From an uncultured Eubacteriales bacterium (GTDB lineage Bacteria > Bacillota > Clostridia > Peptostreptococcales > Anaerovoracaceae), in contig UQXL01000024.1 of the NCBI GenBank assembly GCA_900545135.1, positions 1 to 40,589 of the forward strand: a stretch of 40,589 nucleotides of DNA. The letters run 5' to 3'. A model generated the notes under the pieces. It searched no databases. It worked only from the letters and a program-made list of their open reading frames with translations, and was not told the DNA's origin. Made by a program: the position numbers and the translations under genes. Below are positions 8,496 through 17,148 of this stretch, piece by piece (position 1 is the first letter of the stretch; every line of letters starts with the position of its first letter).

Positions 8496-9223
8496 TGAGT
8501 TCAGAATTATTCGACCAGTACGCAAAACATCCTACAATACAGCTTAGAAACAAGATCGTTGAAGAGAATCTGTACATGGTTGATATCCTGATAAGAAAGT
8601 ATTTGGGAAAAGGTGTAGATTACGACGATCTCTATCAAGTGGGCGCACTTGCCTTAGTTTCGGCAGTTGAACGCTTTGATCCGTCAAAGGGCTTTGAGTT
8701 CAAGAGCTTTGCTACGCCTACAATACTGGGAGAAATAAAAAAGTATTTCCGCGACAAACAGTGGAGCCTTAAAGTTCCAAGGAGGCTCAAGGAAATAACC
8801 TCCAAAGTCTACGAGGTCAAAGGAGAACTGAGCGCACGGCTTGGCAGGACGCCCAGCATAGACGAAATCTCGGAAGTCACGGGGTTTTCGGGAGAGCAGA
8901 TAATGCAGGCCCTCGAAAGCTCTAAAGCTTACGGCACTTATTCCCTGGAAAGCTCCGGAGCGACCGATGAGACCGAGGACAACCCACTCCAGCAGTATAT
9001 AGGATTTGAAGATTCCGGCTACGAAAGAGTTGAGCTGAACGAGATAATTTCCAACGTCCTTGCCGGCTTTAGCGAAACTTACAGGTATATTTTTAAAGAG
9101 CGATTCATCGAAAACAAATCGCAGGCTGCCATAGCCAAAGAACTGGGAGTCTCCCAGATGACTATTTCTCGTGCTGAAAAGAGCATAATCGAACAGTTTA
9201 AGAAAGAAGGCAATTTGAAATGA
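8495..9223 (+). CDS. sigB: SigB-type alternative sigma factor
   Basis: 242 residues with region 2 (EENLYMVDILIRKYLGKG, DYDDLYQVGALALV, EFKSFATPTILGEIKKYFRD), region 3 (LKEITSKVYEVKGELSARLGRTP) and region 4 with its helix-turn-helix (SQAAIAKELGVSQMTISRAE). This layout fits the SigB/SigF/SigG group. LGRTPSIDEISEVTGFS and the adjacent RsbW favour a general stress SigB. A weak AAAGGAAAG site inside rsbW precedes the start. The gene overlaps trpS by four bases (ATGA), giving three coupled genes. Which stress it answers cannot be read from the sequence. Confidence 0.88.
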   Translation: MSSELFDQYAKHPTIQLRNKIVEENLYMVDILIRKYLGKGVDYDDLYQVGALALVSAVERFDPSKGFEFKSFATPTILGEIKKYFRDKQWSLKVPRRLKEITSKVYEVKGELSARLGRTPSIDEISEVTGFSGEQIMQALESSKAYGTYSLESSGATDETEDNPLQQYIGFEDSGYERVELNEIISNVLAGFSETYRYIFKERFIENKSQAAIAKELGVSQMTISRAEKSIIEQFKKEGNLK

Positions 9224-10200
9224 AGAGAGTTTTTTCCGGCGTACAGCCGACGGGCAACATCCATCTCGGAAACTATCTTGGAGCCTTGAAGCAGTTTGTC
9301 GAGCTTCAGGAGGACCATGAGTGCATATATTGCATAGTCGATATGCATGCTATCACAGTTCCGCAGGAACCTAAAGCTCTGAAAGAACATATCCTTGACG
9401 TTGCGGCGCTTTACCTTGCGGTCGGAGTGAATCCGGAAAAATCCATAGTATTCGTTCAGTCGGACGTTTCCGGACACGCCGAGCTTTCATGGATACTGAC
9501 ATGCAATTCGTATACAGGAGAGCTTTCACGCATGACTCAGTTCAAGGACAAGAGCAAGAATAAAGAGTCAGCGCCTGCCGGCCTGTTCACCTACCCTATT
9601 CTGATGGCAGCCGACATACTTTTATACGATACTGACGTAGTTCCTGTCGGAAACGACCAAAAGCAGCACATCGAGCTTTGCAGGGACATCGCGATAAGAG
9701 TGAACGGAAAATATGACAAGACTTTTGTAGTTCCTGAGGGACGCTTCCTCAAGGCCGGAGCCAGAGTCATGGCGCTCGACGATCCGACCAAGAAAATGAG
9801 CAAGAGCGCAGAAAATATCCATTCACGCATTTCTCTTCTCGACGAGCCGTCAAAAATTAAAAAATCCATCATGAAAGCGACGACCGACTCCGAGGGTTCG
9901 GTGCGTTTCGACATCGAAAACAAACCGGGAATCAGCAATCTGCTGAACATATACAGTGCCCTCTCCGGCATTTCCATTGAAGACCTGGAGACGAGATACG
10001 AGGGCAAAGGCTACGGAGATTTCAAGAAAGATCTGGTGGAAGTTACAGTAGACGCCCTCGCGCCGATACGCGAGAGATATGAAGAAATACGCGGTTCGGA
10101 AGAACTTATCAGAGTTTTGAAAGACGGAGCCGAAAAAGCCGATGCCATAGCTCAAAGAACGATGAAGCGCGTCAAAGAAAACTTCGGCCTCGGCCTGTAG
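9220..10200 (+). CDS. trpS: tryptophanyl-tRNA synthetase
   Basis: 326 residues, the bacterial TrpRS length. It charges tRNA-Trp with tryptophan using ATP. The class I signature PTGNIHLGNYLGA (HIGH-type motif) is at residues 10-22 and KMSKS at about 191-195. The tryptophan-pocket segment and the GNDQKQHIELCRDIA motif are present. The start overlaps the sigB stop (ATGA), so it is translated as part of the stress-sigma operon; no T-box leader is present. That link could raise TrpRS under stress, or may simply be inherited layout. A GC hairpin follows the stop. Confidence 0.97.
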   Translation: MKRVFSGVQPTGNIHLGNYLGALKQFVELQEDHECIYCIVDMHAITVPQEPKALKEHILDVAALYLAVGVNPEKSIVFVQSDVSGHAELSWILTCNSYTGELSRMTQFKDKSKNKESAPAGLFTYPILMAADILLYDTDVVPVGNDQKQHIELCRDIAIRVNGKYDKTFVVPEGRFLKAGARVMALDDPTKKMSKSAENIHSRISLLDEPSKIKKSIMKATTDSEGSVRFDIENKPGISNLLNIYSALSGISIEDLETRYEGKGYGDFKKDLVEVTVDALAPIRERYEEIRGSEELIRVLKDGAEKADAIAQRTMKRVKENFGLGL

Positions 10201-10226
10201 GCTTCTTCAGCACCAGGATGCGGTTC

Positions 10227-10247
10227 CGCTCTGCTTGCGGCAGAGCG
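10227..10247 (+). terminator. terminator-like hairpin after trpS
   Basis: CGCTCTGC / GCAGAGCG, an 8-bp perfect stem with a TTGCG loop, 27 bases after the trpS stop. A T-rich stretch (TTGTTTTGATT) follows only after about ten bases, so termination is plausible but not certain. Confidence 0.5.
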
Positions 10248-10300
10248 CGTTGAAACATTGTTTTGATTACTGACTGAGCGCCTTGAAGTGACGCGAAAGA

Positions 10301-10418
10301 GTATCCAAAATTCGGAAAATGGTATCCTTTTTCCGAGAAAACACCGATATTGGATACCACGGTATCCAATATCGCAAAAAGCGTATCCATTTTCCGCGAT
10401 TTTAGCAAATTTGGATAC
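10301..10418. repeat. cluster of GTATCC/GGATAC repeats around a 14-bp perfect palindrome
   Basis: Six copies of GTATCC or its complement lie at about 10301, 10322, 10352, 10362, 10383 and 10413. The centre is CGATATTGGATACC (10345-10358), AC, then its exact complement (10361-10374). Between the boxes are AT-rich pieces with TTCGGAAAAT, TTTTTCCGAG and TTTTCCGCG. The block fills the gap between trpS and the convergent DUF3592-like gene. No coding frame across it looks real. Confidence 0.7.
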
Positions 10419-10420
10419 GG

Positions 10421-10832
10421 CTACGTGAGAACAGCAATAAGAATATAGATGATTATCGGTATAAAACCTACCACAGTGAATACTATGCTCAGGATTTTGT
10501 ACACCTTGTTGTCGTAGCCTATGATGTAAGACTGCTTTGGCTTATCGGGATTGTACATCACAGGGACTACATCGTTTATGTTCGGCGTACGATTCGATAA
10601 GGCCGCCCCTACCCCCTGTGTATTTTATGCCGTCAGCATAATATTCATAAACAGGATAAAAGCTCAGACGGTGGTCGTCTGAAGATCGTGTTTCAATGTC
10701 TACGACGACAGCGTCAGCGCTTTTGGTACATTTTCTTTTTTTGTTGGCTGATATGGCATAGATTATTACGGCCGGTATCAAAAATGATACGCCAAGGCCG
10801 CATAATGTCAGAATCAATCCCAGTTCCATCAT
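10421..10832 (-). pseudogene. DUF3592-like membrane protein, broken by a +1 frameshift
   Basis: The gene begins at the ATG at 10832 (or 10829), overlapping the stop of the XRE gene. It encodes an N-terminal membrane segment (LILTLCGLGVSFLIPAVIIY), then a soluble part with YPVYEYYADGIKYTG, typical of DUF3592 proteins. In a run of five G (C on + strand, about 10612-10616) the frame shifts. Dropping one G restores NDVVPVMYNPDKPKQSYI, and a second membrane segment (FTVVGFIPIIIYILIAV) ends at a TAG at 10421. As written, the protein stops at 10542 after losing its second membrane anchor. A homopolymer sequencing error is possible. Function of the family is unknown; coupling to an XRE regulator suggests a self-contained regulatory pair. 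Confidence 0.75.
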
Positions 10833-11287
10833 AAATCCTTTCTGATTTTCCACACATTGTATAAGATGTCTTTGAGAACCAACATGGCGTCTTGTTGATT
10901 GAAACCATACTTTTGGACTATTTCGTCTAACATCTCCTCCAGCCTGCCGACATAGCGTGATATATCCACGTGTTCTTGATATTTGAGAAGTATCGGATAT
11001 TTCTTACCCCATGCGGCCGACCAGTTTATCTTTTTTTCCTTCTCTTCACTGGTTCTGTCGATGGCTTCTTGGATTTCCCTTATGTCGAGGTCAAAATCGA
11101 TCAGCTCATCTAAAGTCATATTGTACAGGACGGCCATTTTCTTCGACTGGCGAATATCGGGCACAGTTTCGTCCGTTTCCCATTTTGAAACTGTTTGTCT
11201 GCTCACGCCCAGTTTTTCTGCTACGTCCTCCTGTGAAAGCCCGCTCTTCTTTCTTGCGTTAAACAAATTGTTTCCTAAATTCATCAT
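10829..11287 (-). CDS. XRE-family regulator with helical C-terminal domain
   Basis: 152 residues. The HTH is at about 7-62 (LSQEDVAEKLGVSRQTVSKWE is its core), followed by a roughly 85-residue helical tail. It starts after a strong AAGGAGGA site; a -10-like TATAAT (plus-strand 11308-11313) sits upstream without a clear -35. Its stop overlaps the start of the membrane protein gene (ATGATG), so the two are coupled. This HTH type often sits beside small membrane proteins or transporters in Firmicutes; the target is not evident. Confidence 0.85.
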   Translation of the reverse strand: MMNLGNNLFNARKKSGLSQEDVAEKLGVSRQTVSKWETDETVPDIRQSKKMAVLYNMTLDELIDFDLDIREIQEAIDRTSEEKEKKINWSAAWGKKYPILLKYQEHVDISRYVGRLEEMLDEIVQKYGFNQQDAMLVLKDILYNVWKIRKDL

Positions 11288-11635
11288 GCTCCTCCTTTTT
11301 TAGAGCCATTATAGTCTGAAACGACGACAAAATCTACCGATTAAACCGTACAAATATGCGCGCTTTCCTGACATCAGTCCGACATCAGACTGACGCCAGT
11401 TCTTTCATTTTCTGCAACTATTATATAACTATTCTCGGTCTTTTAAAAGCAAATTCAAAAGCGGCGCGATCTTCTGTGTCAACCTCCGGCTCCAAAGTCC
11501 AGCGCCAATATCCACGATATTTTTACAAGACAATTATACAGCACACGCAAAACCATTACTAGAAATACTCGCTTTGTGTGTGGTAAATGGCGTTCTTATT
11601 GGGTAGACTTTTATTATTTGATAGGAGCAATATTT
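11288..11635. other. divergent intergenic region between two XRE genes
   Basis: No gene is supported. It contains a -10-like TATAAT for the leftward gene (11308-11313), and a cluster of related boxes, GACATCAGTC, GACATCAGAC and TGACGCCAG (about 11369-11399), that include CAGTC / GACTG arms and could be an operator. The rightward gene has a TAGGAGC ribosome site ten bases before 11636. Confidence 0.4.
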
Positions 11636-11968
11636 ATGAATGAAAATTTCAAAACACTGCTTGGTCAGCGGATAAAAGAAGCGAGGGTGAAGGCAGGGCT
11701 TACTCAGAGCGCTCTGGCCGAGAAAGCAGATGTTTCAACAAATCACATATCAGCAATAGAAAGAGGAGTTTCGGATACTAAGACTGAGCCTTTTGCCAGC
11801 ATAGTCAAGGCTCTTGGCGTAAGCGCCGATTATTTACTGTTTGGAACCATGCCGGATGATGAAAATGAACAGCTGGAAAGGGCATTTAGAATGGCGTCGA
11901 GGATTTGTGAGGCGGATAAGCTGTCCAAATATATCATCGCAGGTATAGAACTTTTAGAAAAGAAATAG
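11636..11968 (+). CDS. small XRE-family regulator
   Basis: 110 residues from the ATG at 11636, chosen because TAGGAGC precedes it; a longer frame from 11576 has no ribosome site. The Cro/C1-type HTH occupies about residues 8-66 (LTQSALAEKADVSTNHISAIERG), followed by a short amphipathic tail (about 40 residues) of the kind that aids dimer formation. It stands alone and is closed by its own hairpin terminator. Confidence 0.83.
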   Translation: MNENFKTLLGQRIKEARVKAGLTQSALAEKADVSTNHISAIERGVSDTKTEPFASIVKALGVSADYLLFGTMPDDENEQLERAFRMASRICEADKLSKYIIAGIELLEKK

Positions 11969-12004
11969 GCTGTATTCTTAGCAGAGCGGAATACAGCTTT
12001 TATT
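11969..12004 (+). terminator. rho-independent terminator after the small XRE gene
   Basis: GCTGTATTC (11969-11977) pairs exactly with GAATACAGC (11989-11997), with an 11-base loop, followed by TTTTATT. Confidence 0.75.
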
Positions 12005-12110
12005 GTGCTCTGCAATTCACACACGCTGCATGGGGAGATTGCGTTTCTCTGGTAAAGCAATTTGCATGTGCGGCGGCGAAGTTCATATCGAAAACAGACG
12101 GGTAAAATAA

Positions 12111-12644
12111 GTGCAGGACGATAAATGTATATGCGACATCATTGATTTATACAAGGAAATGATAATGGCGGCGGGATACCGCGCGCTTCATGATTTTCAC
12201 ATGGCGGAAGACGTGTTTCAGATAACTATGCTCAAACTTTTGAATACTGAAAGAAATATGGAAGATATGCGATCTGCCAGAACGAGAAGCTTTATATACG
12301 CAGTGGCCAGGAACACAGCCATAGACATGTACAGAAAAAAATCAAGACGCGCTGAATTCCTCACGTCCGGCGGCGACGTCTATAAAGAGTATAAAGCGGA
12401 AAAAGAAAACCGATTCTTTTGCACCAGTTTTGACGAATATGTCTTCAAATACGGCTTTGGCGAAGATTTTTCCGATATATTGGAAGAATTGGACAAAACA
12501 GAGCGGAAAATGATAATCCTGAAATATTTTTATATGTTCAGCAACAAAGAAATATCGGAAATATACGGAATGACACCTGAAGCCGTCAGAAGAAAAATAA
12601 AAGCGATTCTATCAGAGATAAAATTGTTATACTTGCGCAACTGA
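12111..12644 (+). CDS. ECF-like sigma-70 family factor
   Basis: 177 residues. Sigma region 2 is visible as YRALHDFHMAEDVFQITMLKLL and RSFIYAVARNTAIDMYRKK. Region 4 is DKTERKMIILKYFYMFSNKEISEIYGMTPEAVRRKIKAIL (quoted in parts in this family as a helix-turn-helix before the C-terminus). The frame opens with a GTG at 12111 lacking a clear ribosome site; an ATG at 12159 would cut into region 2, so the longer form is preferred. No anti-sigma gene lies next to it, though the XRE-AbrB/ABC unit follows 80 bases later. Target promoters are unknown. Confidence 0.8.
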   Translation: MQDDKCICDIIDLYKEMIMAAGYRALHDFHMAEDVFQITMLKLLNTERNMEDMRSARTRSFIYAVARNTAIDMYRKKSRRAEFLTSGGDVYKEYKAEKENRFFCTSFDEYVFKYGFGEDFSDILEELDKTERKMIILKYFYMFSNKEISEIYGMTPEAVRRKIKAILSEIKLLYLRN

Positions 12645-12724
12645 ACATGACATTTTTTGTCCGCCGCAGTTGGTGGAAGTTTCAGAAAACCAGGCTTATA
12701 ATAAAGTAAGGAGGTGTGAAAAAT

Positions 12725-13204
12725 ATGAAAACACAGAAAAATAACATTTCACGGAACCTGTCCACACTGCGGCAATTTCATAAATATTCCCAGGAATATG
12801 TGGCTGAGAAGATCGGCGTTTCCCGCCAGGCCGTCGCAAAATGGGAAATCGGCGAAACTGTTCCCGATATTTTGAATTGCGATGCTCTGGCACGGTTATA
12901 TGACGTGGAGCTCAGCGACCTGCTCCATCACGATCAGGAGGAATCCGGCATAACCATAGCGCCTAAAGGCAAGCACATATTCGGAACAGTTCGCGTAGGC
13001 GAGCGCGGTCAGGTAGTAATTCCCAAACAAGCCAGAGATTTATTTGCAATCAAGCCGGGAGATATTCTTGTCGTACTCGGAGACGAATCACCTGAGCATC
13101 CGGGGCTTGCGATGATGAAAGAAGATTTCTTTCTAGGCGTTGCGCAGTTATTGAAAACTGCCATGAGCGCAGCAGATACACCGGAGGGAGATGAGAAAAA
13201 ATGA
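12725..13204 (+). CDS. XRE-AbrB two-domain regulator heading an ABC operon
   Basis: 159 residues from the ATG at 12725. The AAGGAGGTG site at 12708-12716 fixes this start rather than the upstream GTG. Domain one is an XRE HTH (about residues 10-65; SQEYVAEKIGVSRQAVAKWE). Domain two, from about residue 83, is an AbrB/SpoVT swapped-hairpin DNA-binding fold (GTVRVGERGQVVIPKQARDLFAIKPGD). Two unlike DNA-binding modules in one chain suggest recognition of a composite operator. A TATAAT at 12697-12702 is a likely -10. The stop overlaps the ABC ATPase start (ATGATGG), so it is a coupled, probably self-regulating operon head. Confidence 0.88.
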   Translation: MKTQKNNISRNLSTLRQFHKYSQEYVAEKIGVSRQAVAKWEIGETVPDILNCDALARLYDVELSDLLHHDQEESGITIAPKGKHIFGTVRVGERGQVVIPKQARDLFAIKPGDILVVLGDESPEHPGLAMMKEDFFLGVAQLLKTAMSAADTPEGDEKK

Positions 13205-13965
13205 TGGAAACTGTATTGGATGTTCAGAATATTGAAAAACATTACCCCGGTTTCACCCTGGAAAACGTCAGCTTTTCCCTTAAATCTAAGCGCATCATGG
13301 GTCTGATTGGCAAAAACGGAGCCGGAAAAAGCACGACTCTGAAAGCTATCCTCAACATGGCATCGCCGGAAAAAGGCAGCGTAACCATGTTCCAAAAGGA
13401 TTTTTACCGGTATGAAAAAGAGTGCAAGCAGCGCATAGGCGTTGTATTTGGCGGAATCGACTTTTATCCGCTGAAAAAACTCTCTGCCATTACTGCTGTG
13501 ACTAGAAAATTTTACGAAGAATGGGATCAGACTCAGTATAAAAAATATATCCAGCGCTTTGCACTGGACGAAAGGAAAAAATTCAAGGAGCTTTCAAACG
13601 GCATGAAAGTAAAATATCTGCTTGCTCTTGCCCTGTCTCACCACGCCGAGCTGCTGATTCTGGACGAGCCCACTTCAGGCCTTGACCCGGTATCCCGCGA
13701 GGAACTGCTTCACATTTTTCGGCAGATTGTAAAGAGCGAGAACTGCTCAATTCTTTTTTCTACCCACATCACTTCCGACCTAGACAGATGTGCGGATGAT
13801 ATTACATACATTCAAAGCGGGCGCGTCCTGCAGAGCGCAGATAAAAACACCTTTCTGAGCTCCTTTGAACATTTGAGAACGCCGGAGGACGCCGGTCCGC
13901 TCACTTTGGAAGAAATAATGCTGCGTACAGAAAGGAGTGAATGGGATGAAGACGCTGCTGTATAA
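13201..13965 (+). CDS. ABC transporter ATP-binding protein
   Basis: 254 residues. Walker A GKNGAGKST is near residue 38, the signature-like LSNGMKVKY near 131 (a common variant in this exporter group), Walker B LLILDEPTSGLD near 152 and the H-loop FSTHI near 183. It would energise the permease whose gene overlaps its 3' end by about 20 bases. Two-gene exporters under an XRE or GntR regulator in Firmicutes often handle cell-envelope stress or antimicrobial peptides, but substrate cannot be read here. Confidence 0.9.
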   Translation: MMETVLDVQNIEKHYPGFTLENVSFSLKSKRIMGLIGKNGAGKSTTLKAILNMASPEKGSVTMFQKDFYRYEKECKQRIGVVFGGIDFYPLKKLSAITAVTRKFYEEWDQTQYKKYIQRFALDERKKFKELSNGMKVKYLLALALSHHAELLILDEPTSGLDPVSREELLHIFRQIVKSENCSILFSTHITSDLDRCADDITYIQSGRVLQSADKNTFLSSFEHLRTPEDAGPLTLEEIMLRTERSEWDEDAAV

Positions 13966-14587
13966 AGAAATAAAGCTTGCCGCCCACCCGACTTCGATAG
14001 TATTTGCATTTTTGGGCTGCCTCGTCCTTGTGCCCGCCTATCCATACAGCGTGATATTTATGTTCGGCTGTTTGGCTCCTTACCTGACCTTCCTGAATGG
14101 GCGAGAAACCAACGATGCCTGGTACACGGCGGTACTGCCGGTGACAAAGCGGGAAAGCGTTCTGGGAAAATGCCTGCTGGTCGTCGCCTTTCAGATGTTT
14201 CAGCTTTTGATCTCCATACCTGCTGCACTTCTGCGGAGTGCCCTTGGCATAGCAAACAACCCCGTGGGCCTGGACGCGACAGTCGCATGGTATGGTTTTG
14301 GCCTGGTACTGTATGCGGTTTTCGACTTGATATTCTTTACTACTTTTTATATGAGCGGTTACAAGGCGGGAAAAGCCTTTGTCATCGCGGCGATTCCGAT
14401 GACGATACTGATGGTTGCCATAGAAAGCACCGCCCACATACCGGCGCTTGTTTGGCTGGATAGCTGCCAGCCGGAGAATTTGCTCATGCAGATGCCTATC
14501 CTGGCGGCAGGAGCTGTCTGCTATGGAGTATTTGTCACTCTGACATACCGGATTTCTGCAAAGAGGTTTGAGAAAGTCGATTTGTAA
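13946..14587 (+). CDS. ABC-2 type permease
   Basis: 213 residues from the ATG at 13946, placed after an AAAGGAG site; a GTG at 13937 is the alternative. About six hydrophobic segments are visible (for example SIVFAFLGCLVLVPAYPY, QMFQLLISIPAALL, FGLVLYAVFDLIFFTTFY, FVIAAIPMTILMVAI, ILAAGAVCYGVFVTL). It is the membrane half of the transporter with the ATPase at 13201. The gene ends 43 bases from the convergent metH stop with no clear terminator between. Confidence 0.85.
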   Translation: MKTLLYKEIKLAAHPTSIVFAFLGCLVLVPAYPYSVIFMFGCLAPYLTFLNGRETNDAWYTAVLPVTKRESVLGKCLLVVAFQMFQLLISIPAALLRSALGIANNPVGLDATVAWYGFGLVLYAVFDLIFFTTFYMSGYKAGKAFVIAAIPMTILMVAIESTAHIPALVWLDSCQPENLLMQMPILAAGAVCYGVFVTLTYRISAKRFEKVDL

Positions 14588-14629
14588 ATCAAAGATGTGG
14601 GCAAACCGCATAAGCATCGTCTTTTCCCG

Positions 14630-17140
14630 TTAAACGACGGTGCCCGCGTATCTCACCGTCTCCATAGCGTCGGAGGCATATTTGTCTGAACCTATGCGGC
14701 CGGCGTACTCATTATTCAGCACCGCGCCGCCGACTACTACCCTGCACCAAGGAGCCTTCTCTTTTAACAGATTTATGGTTTTTTCCATGGCGGGAACAGT
14801 GGTGGTCATCAGAGCACTGAGGCCGCAGACCGGCGCGTGGTGCTCTATGACAGCGCTGACCACGGTTTCCGGAGGAACGTCCTTTCCCAGGTCTATAACT
14901 TTGAAGCCGTAGTTGTCAAGGAGAAGCTTGACGATATTTTTGCCGATGTCGTGGATGTCGCCGTGGACTGTGGCTATCACGACGGTGGCCTTTTCCGCGG
15001 CGGTTTCGGCTGAGCCGTCTGCCGAGCCTCCTGACGCCACCTTTTCTTTTATGATTTCAAATGAACTCTTTGCCGCTTCCGCACTCATCAGAAGCTGAGG
15101 AAGATATACGGTCTTTTCTTCAAAGCCCTTGCCAACTATGTCGAGCGCCGGAATTATCTCCTGCTGGATTATGTCAAGAGCTTTTGTCTGCGAGAGAAGT
15201 TCTGCTGTCAGCGACGCCGCCTGGTCTTTCAGTCCTTTGACGATGGCTCTCTGCAGAGGCGATTTGAAGCTGTCCGCACCGGCCGCTGCGGCTGGAGAAG
15301 CCGAAGTGCCTTGAGAAGCTGAAGCGGACTGAGAAGCCGGAGCGCTTGCGCCAGCTGGGGCTCCTGATTTCTGCGAATCTACGAGGCTTGAGTCTTGAGT
15401 CTGCTTCAGGGCGGCATATCGGGAAGCGAATTCTATGTATTCCGCGCAGTTTTCGTCCAGACCATGGAGCGCGCAGAAAGATTTATGCGCCATCAGCATG
15501 GAAGACGAATAAGGATTCATTATGGCGGCGGAAAGCCCTCTTTCCATGGCCATGGCGAAGAAGACGCTGTTTATTCCGTCCCTTTCGGGGAGACCGAAAG
15601 AAATGTTGGAAACGCCAAGGGACGTGTGACAGCCCAGGTCTTTATTTATGCTTTCCAACGCCTTCAAAGTCTCCATGGCGGCGGAAGTGTCGGCGCTTAT
15701 GGTCATAGCCAGCGTATCGAATACTATGTCATTTTTGGATATGCCGTATTCCGCGGCTGTTTTCAAAATCTTTTCCGCGATTTTAACTCTGCCCTCCGCA
15801 GTCTCGGGGATGCCGCTTTCGTCCAGCGTGAGAGCCACGACCAGACCTCCGTATTTTTTGACGAGAGGAAATATCTTCTTCATGCTCTCTTCCTTGCCGT
15901 TGACCGAATTTATCATGGCCTTGCCGTTGTAGCGGCGCAAGGCGTTTTCCATGGCTCCGGCATCGGCGGTGTCTATCTGAAGAGGCAGGTCGATTATGGC
16001 CTGCAGCTCTGACATCACTTCTTTCAGCATTGCCCTCTCGTCTATGTCCGGGAGCCCTACGTTGACGTCGAGAATATCTACCCCAGCGTCCTGCTGTTTT
16101 ACTCCCTCCTGGAGGATATAGCCGATGTCGTTGTTTATCAGAGCTTCTTTGAAGCGCTTTTTGCCCGTGGGATTGATTCTTTCTCCTATTAAAACAGGCT
16201 TAGGGCCGAATTTGACGGCTTGAGTGTAGGAAGAAACCCAGGTCATGTTTTTTTCGCTGGTTGGAAGCGGCTTAAGCTGGCAGGTCTCTGCAATCAGTTC
16301 TTTTATATATTCAGGCGTGGTACCGCAGCAGCCTCCGGCTATGCGGACGCCTTTTTTTATTATTTGTTTCATCTCACTGGCGAATTCCGCTGCGGAAACG
16401 TCATAAACTGCTCTGCCGCCTGATTCTTTAGGCAGACCGGCGTTAGGCTTGAGAAGAACCGGGACGGAAGCATATTTTAAAAGTTCTTCTGCGACGCTTT
16501 CAAGCTGAGCGGGGCCGAGGGAGCAGTTGGCTCCTATAGCGTCAGCACCCATACCCTCCAGCATTGCAGTCATCGCTGCGGGAGAAGCGCCTGTCATCAG
16601 CTTTCCGTCCTGCCCGTAGGCATTGGAAACGAAGACAGGAAGAGAGCAGCTTTCCTTTGCCGCCAAGAGCGCAGCCTTGGTCTCGTAGCTGTCGTTCATC
16701 GTTTCTATGAAAATCAGATCCACGCCTTCGGCGGCTCCCAGTGTTATCACCTGACTGAACAGGCTGACTGCGTCTTCAAAATCCAGATCGCCGTAGGGCT
16801 TGAGCAGTTTTCCGCAGGGACCTATGTCCAGGGCGATAAATTTTTCCTGCGAGCCATGGGAAGCATCTCTGGCTGCTTTCGCGTTGCAAACGGCGGCTTT
16901 CACGATTTCAGCCAGCTCATCGTCGGAGAACTTGAGGCCGTTGGCGCCGAAAGTGTTGGTGTTGACCACGTTGCTTCCCGCGTCGTAATAAAGGCGGTGA
17001 AGATCCTGTACCACCTGGGAATTGGAAATGTTCCACCGTTCAGGCAATTCTCCCGGCGGAAGTCCGGCCTCCTGCAGAAGCGTTCCCATACCGCCGTCCA
17101 GATAGAGAATGTTGTCTTTCATATATTCTAAAATTGTCAT
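14630..17140 (-). CDS. metH: cobalamin-dependent methionine synthase, short form without reactivation domain
   Basis: 836 residues. It moves the methyl group of 5-methyltetrahydrofolate through cobalamin to homocysteine. The order is: a homocysteine/zinc domain (residues 1-290, with zinc ligands Cys in GANCS and GGCCGT), a pterin-binding domain (about 310-570, starting LIGERINPTGKK), a B12 cap (from SPLQRAIVKGLKDQ, about 628) and a B12-binding Rossmann domain with the cobalt-ligand motif DIHDIG near 730. The AdoMet reactivation domain of long MetH proteins is missing, and is supplied by the gene just upstream (9-base gap). A 50-residue Ala/Ser/Gln-rich linker (about 575-627) between the pterin and B12 parts is unusually long. 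Confidence 0.95.
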   Translation of the reverse strand: MTILEYMKDNILYLDGGMGTLLQEAGLPPGELPERWNISNSQVVQDLHRLYYDAGSNVVNTNTFGANGLKFSDDELAEIVKAAVCNAKAARDASHGSQEKFIALDIGPCGKLLKPYGDLDFEDAVSLFSQVITLGAAEGVDLIFIETMNDSYETKAALLAAKESCSLPVFVSNAYGQDGKLMTGASPAAMTAMLEGMGADAIGANCSLGPAQLESVAEELLKYASVPVLLKPNAGLPKESGGRAVYDVSAAEFASEMKQIIKKGVRIAGGCCGTTPEYIKELIAETCQLKPLPTSEKNMTWVSSYTQAVKFGPKPVLIGERINPTGKKRFKEALINNDIGYILQEGVKQQDAGVDILDVNVGLPDIDERAMLKEVMSELQAIIDLPLQIDTADAGAMENALRRYNGKAMINSVNGKEESMKKIFPLVKKYGGLVVALTLDESGIPETAEGRVKIAEKILKTAAEYGISKNDIVFDTLAMTISADTSAAMETLKALESINKDLGCHTSLGVSNISFGLPERDGINSVFFAMAMERGLSAAIMNPYSSSMLMAHKSFCALHGLDENCAEYIEFASRYAALKQTQDSSLVDSQKSGAPAGASAPASQSASASQGTSASPAAAAGADSFKSPLQRAIVKGLKDQAASLTAELLSQTKALDIIQQEIIPALDIVGKGFEEKTVYLPQLLMSAEAAKSSFEIIKEKVASGGSADGSAETAAEKATVVIATVHGDIHDIGKNIVKLLLDNYGFKVIDLGKDVPPETVVSAVIEHHAPVCGLSALMTTTVPAMEKTINLLKEKAPWCRVVVGGAVLNNEYAGRIGSDKYASDAMETVRYAGTVV

Positions 17141-17148
17141 ATTCTATT

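Noticed and set aside
10172..10408. 78-codon - strand frame across the GTATCC boxes
   Set aside because: It only reads through the repeats and the end of trpS; start and composition do not look genic.
15395..16012. Long frames on the + strand opposite metH
   Set aside because: GC-rich shadow frames of metH; several overlap each other and none has a ribosome site or recognisable domain.
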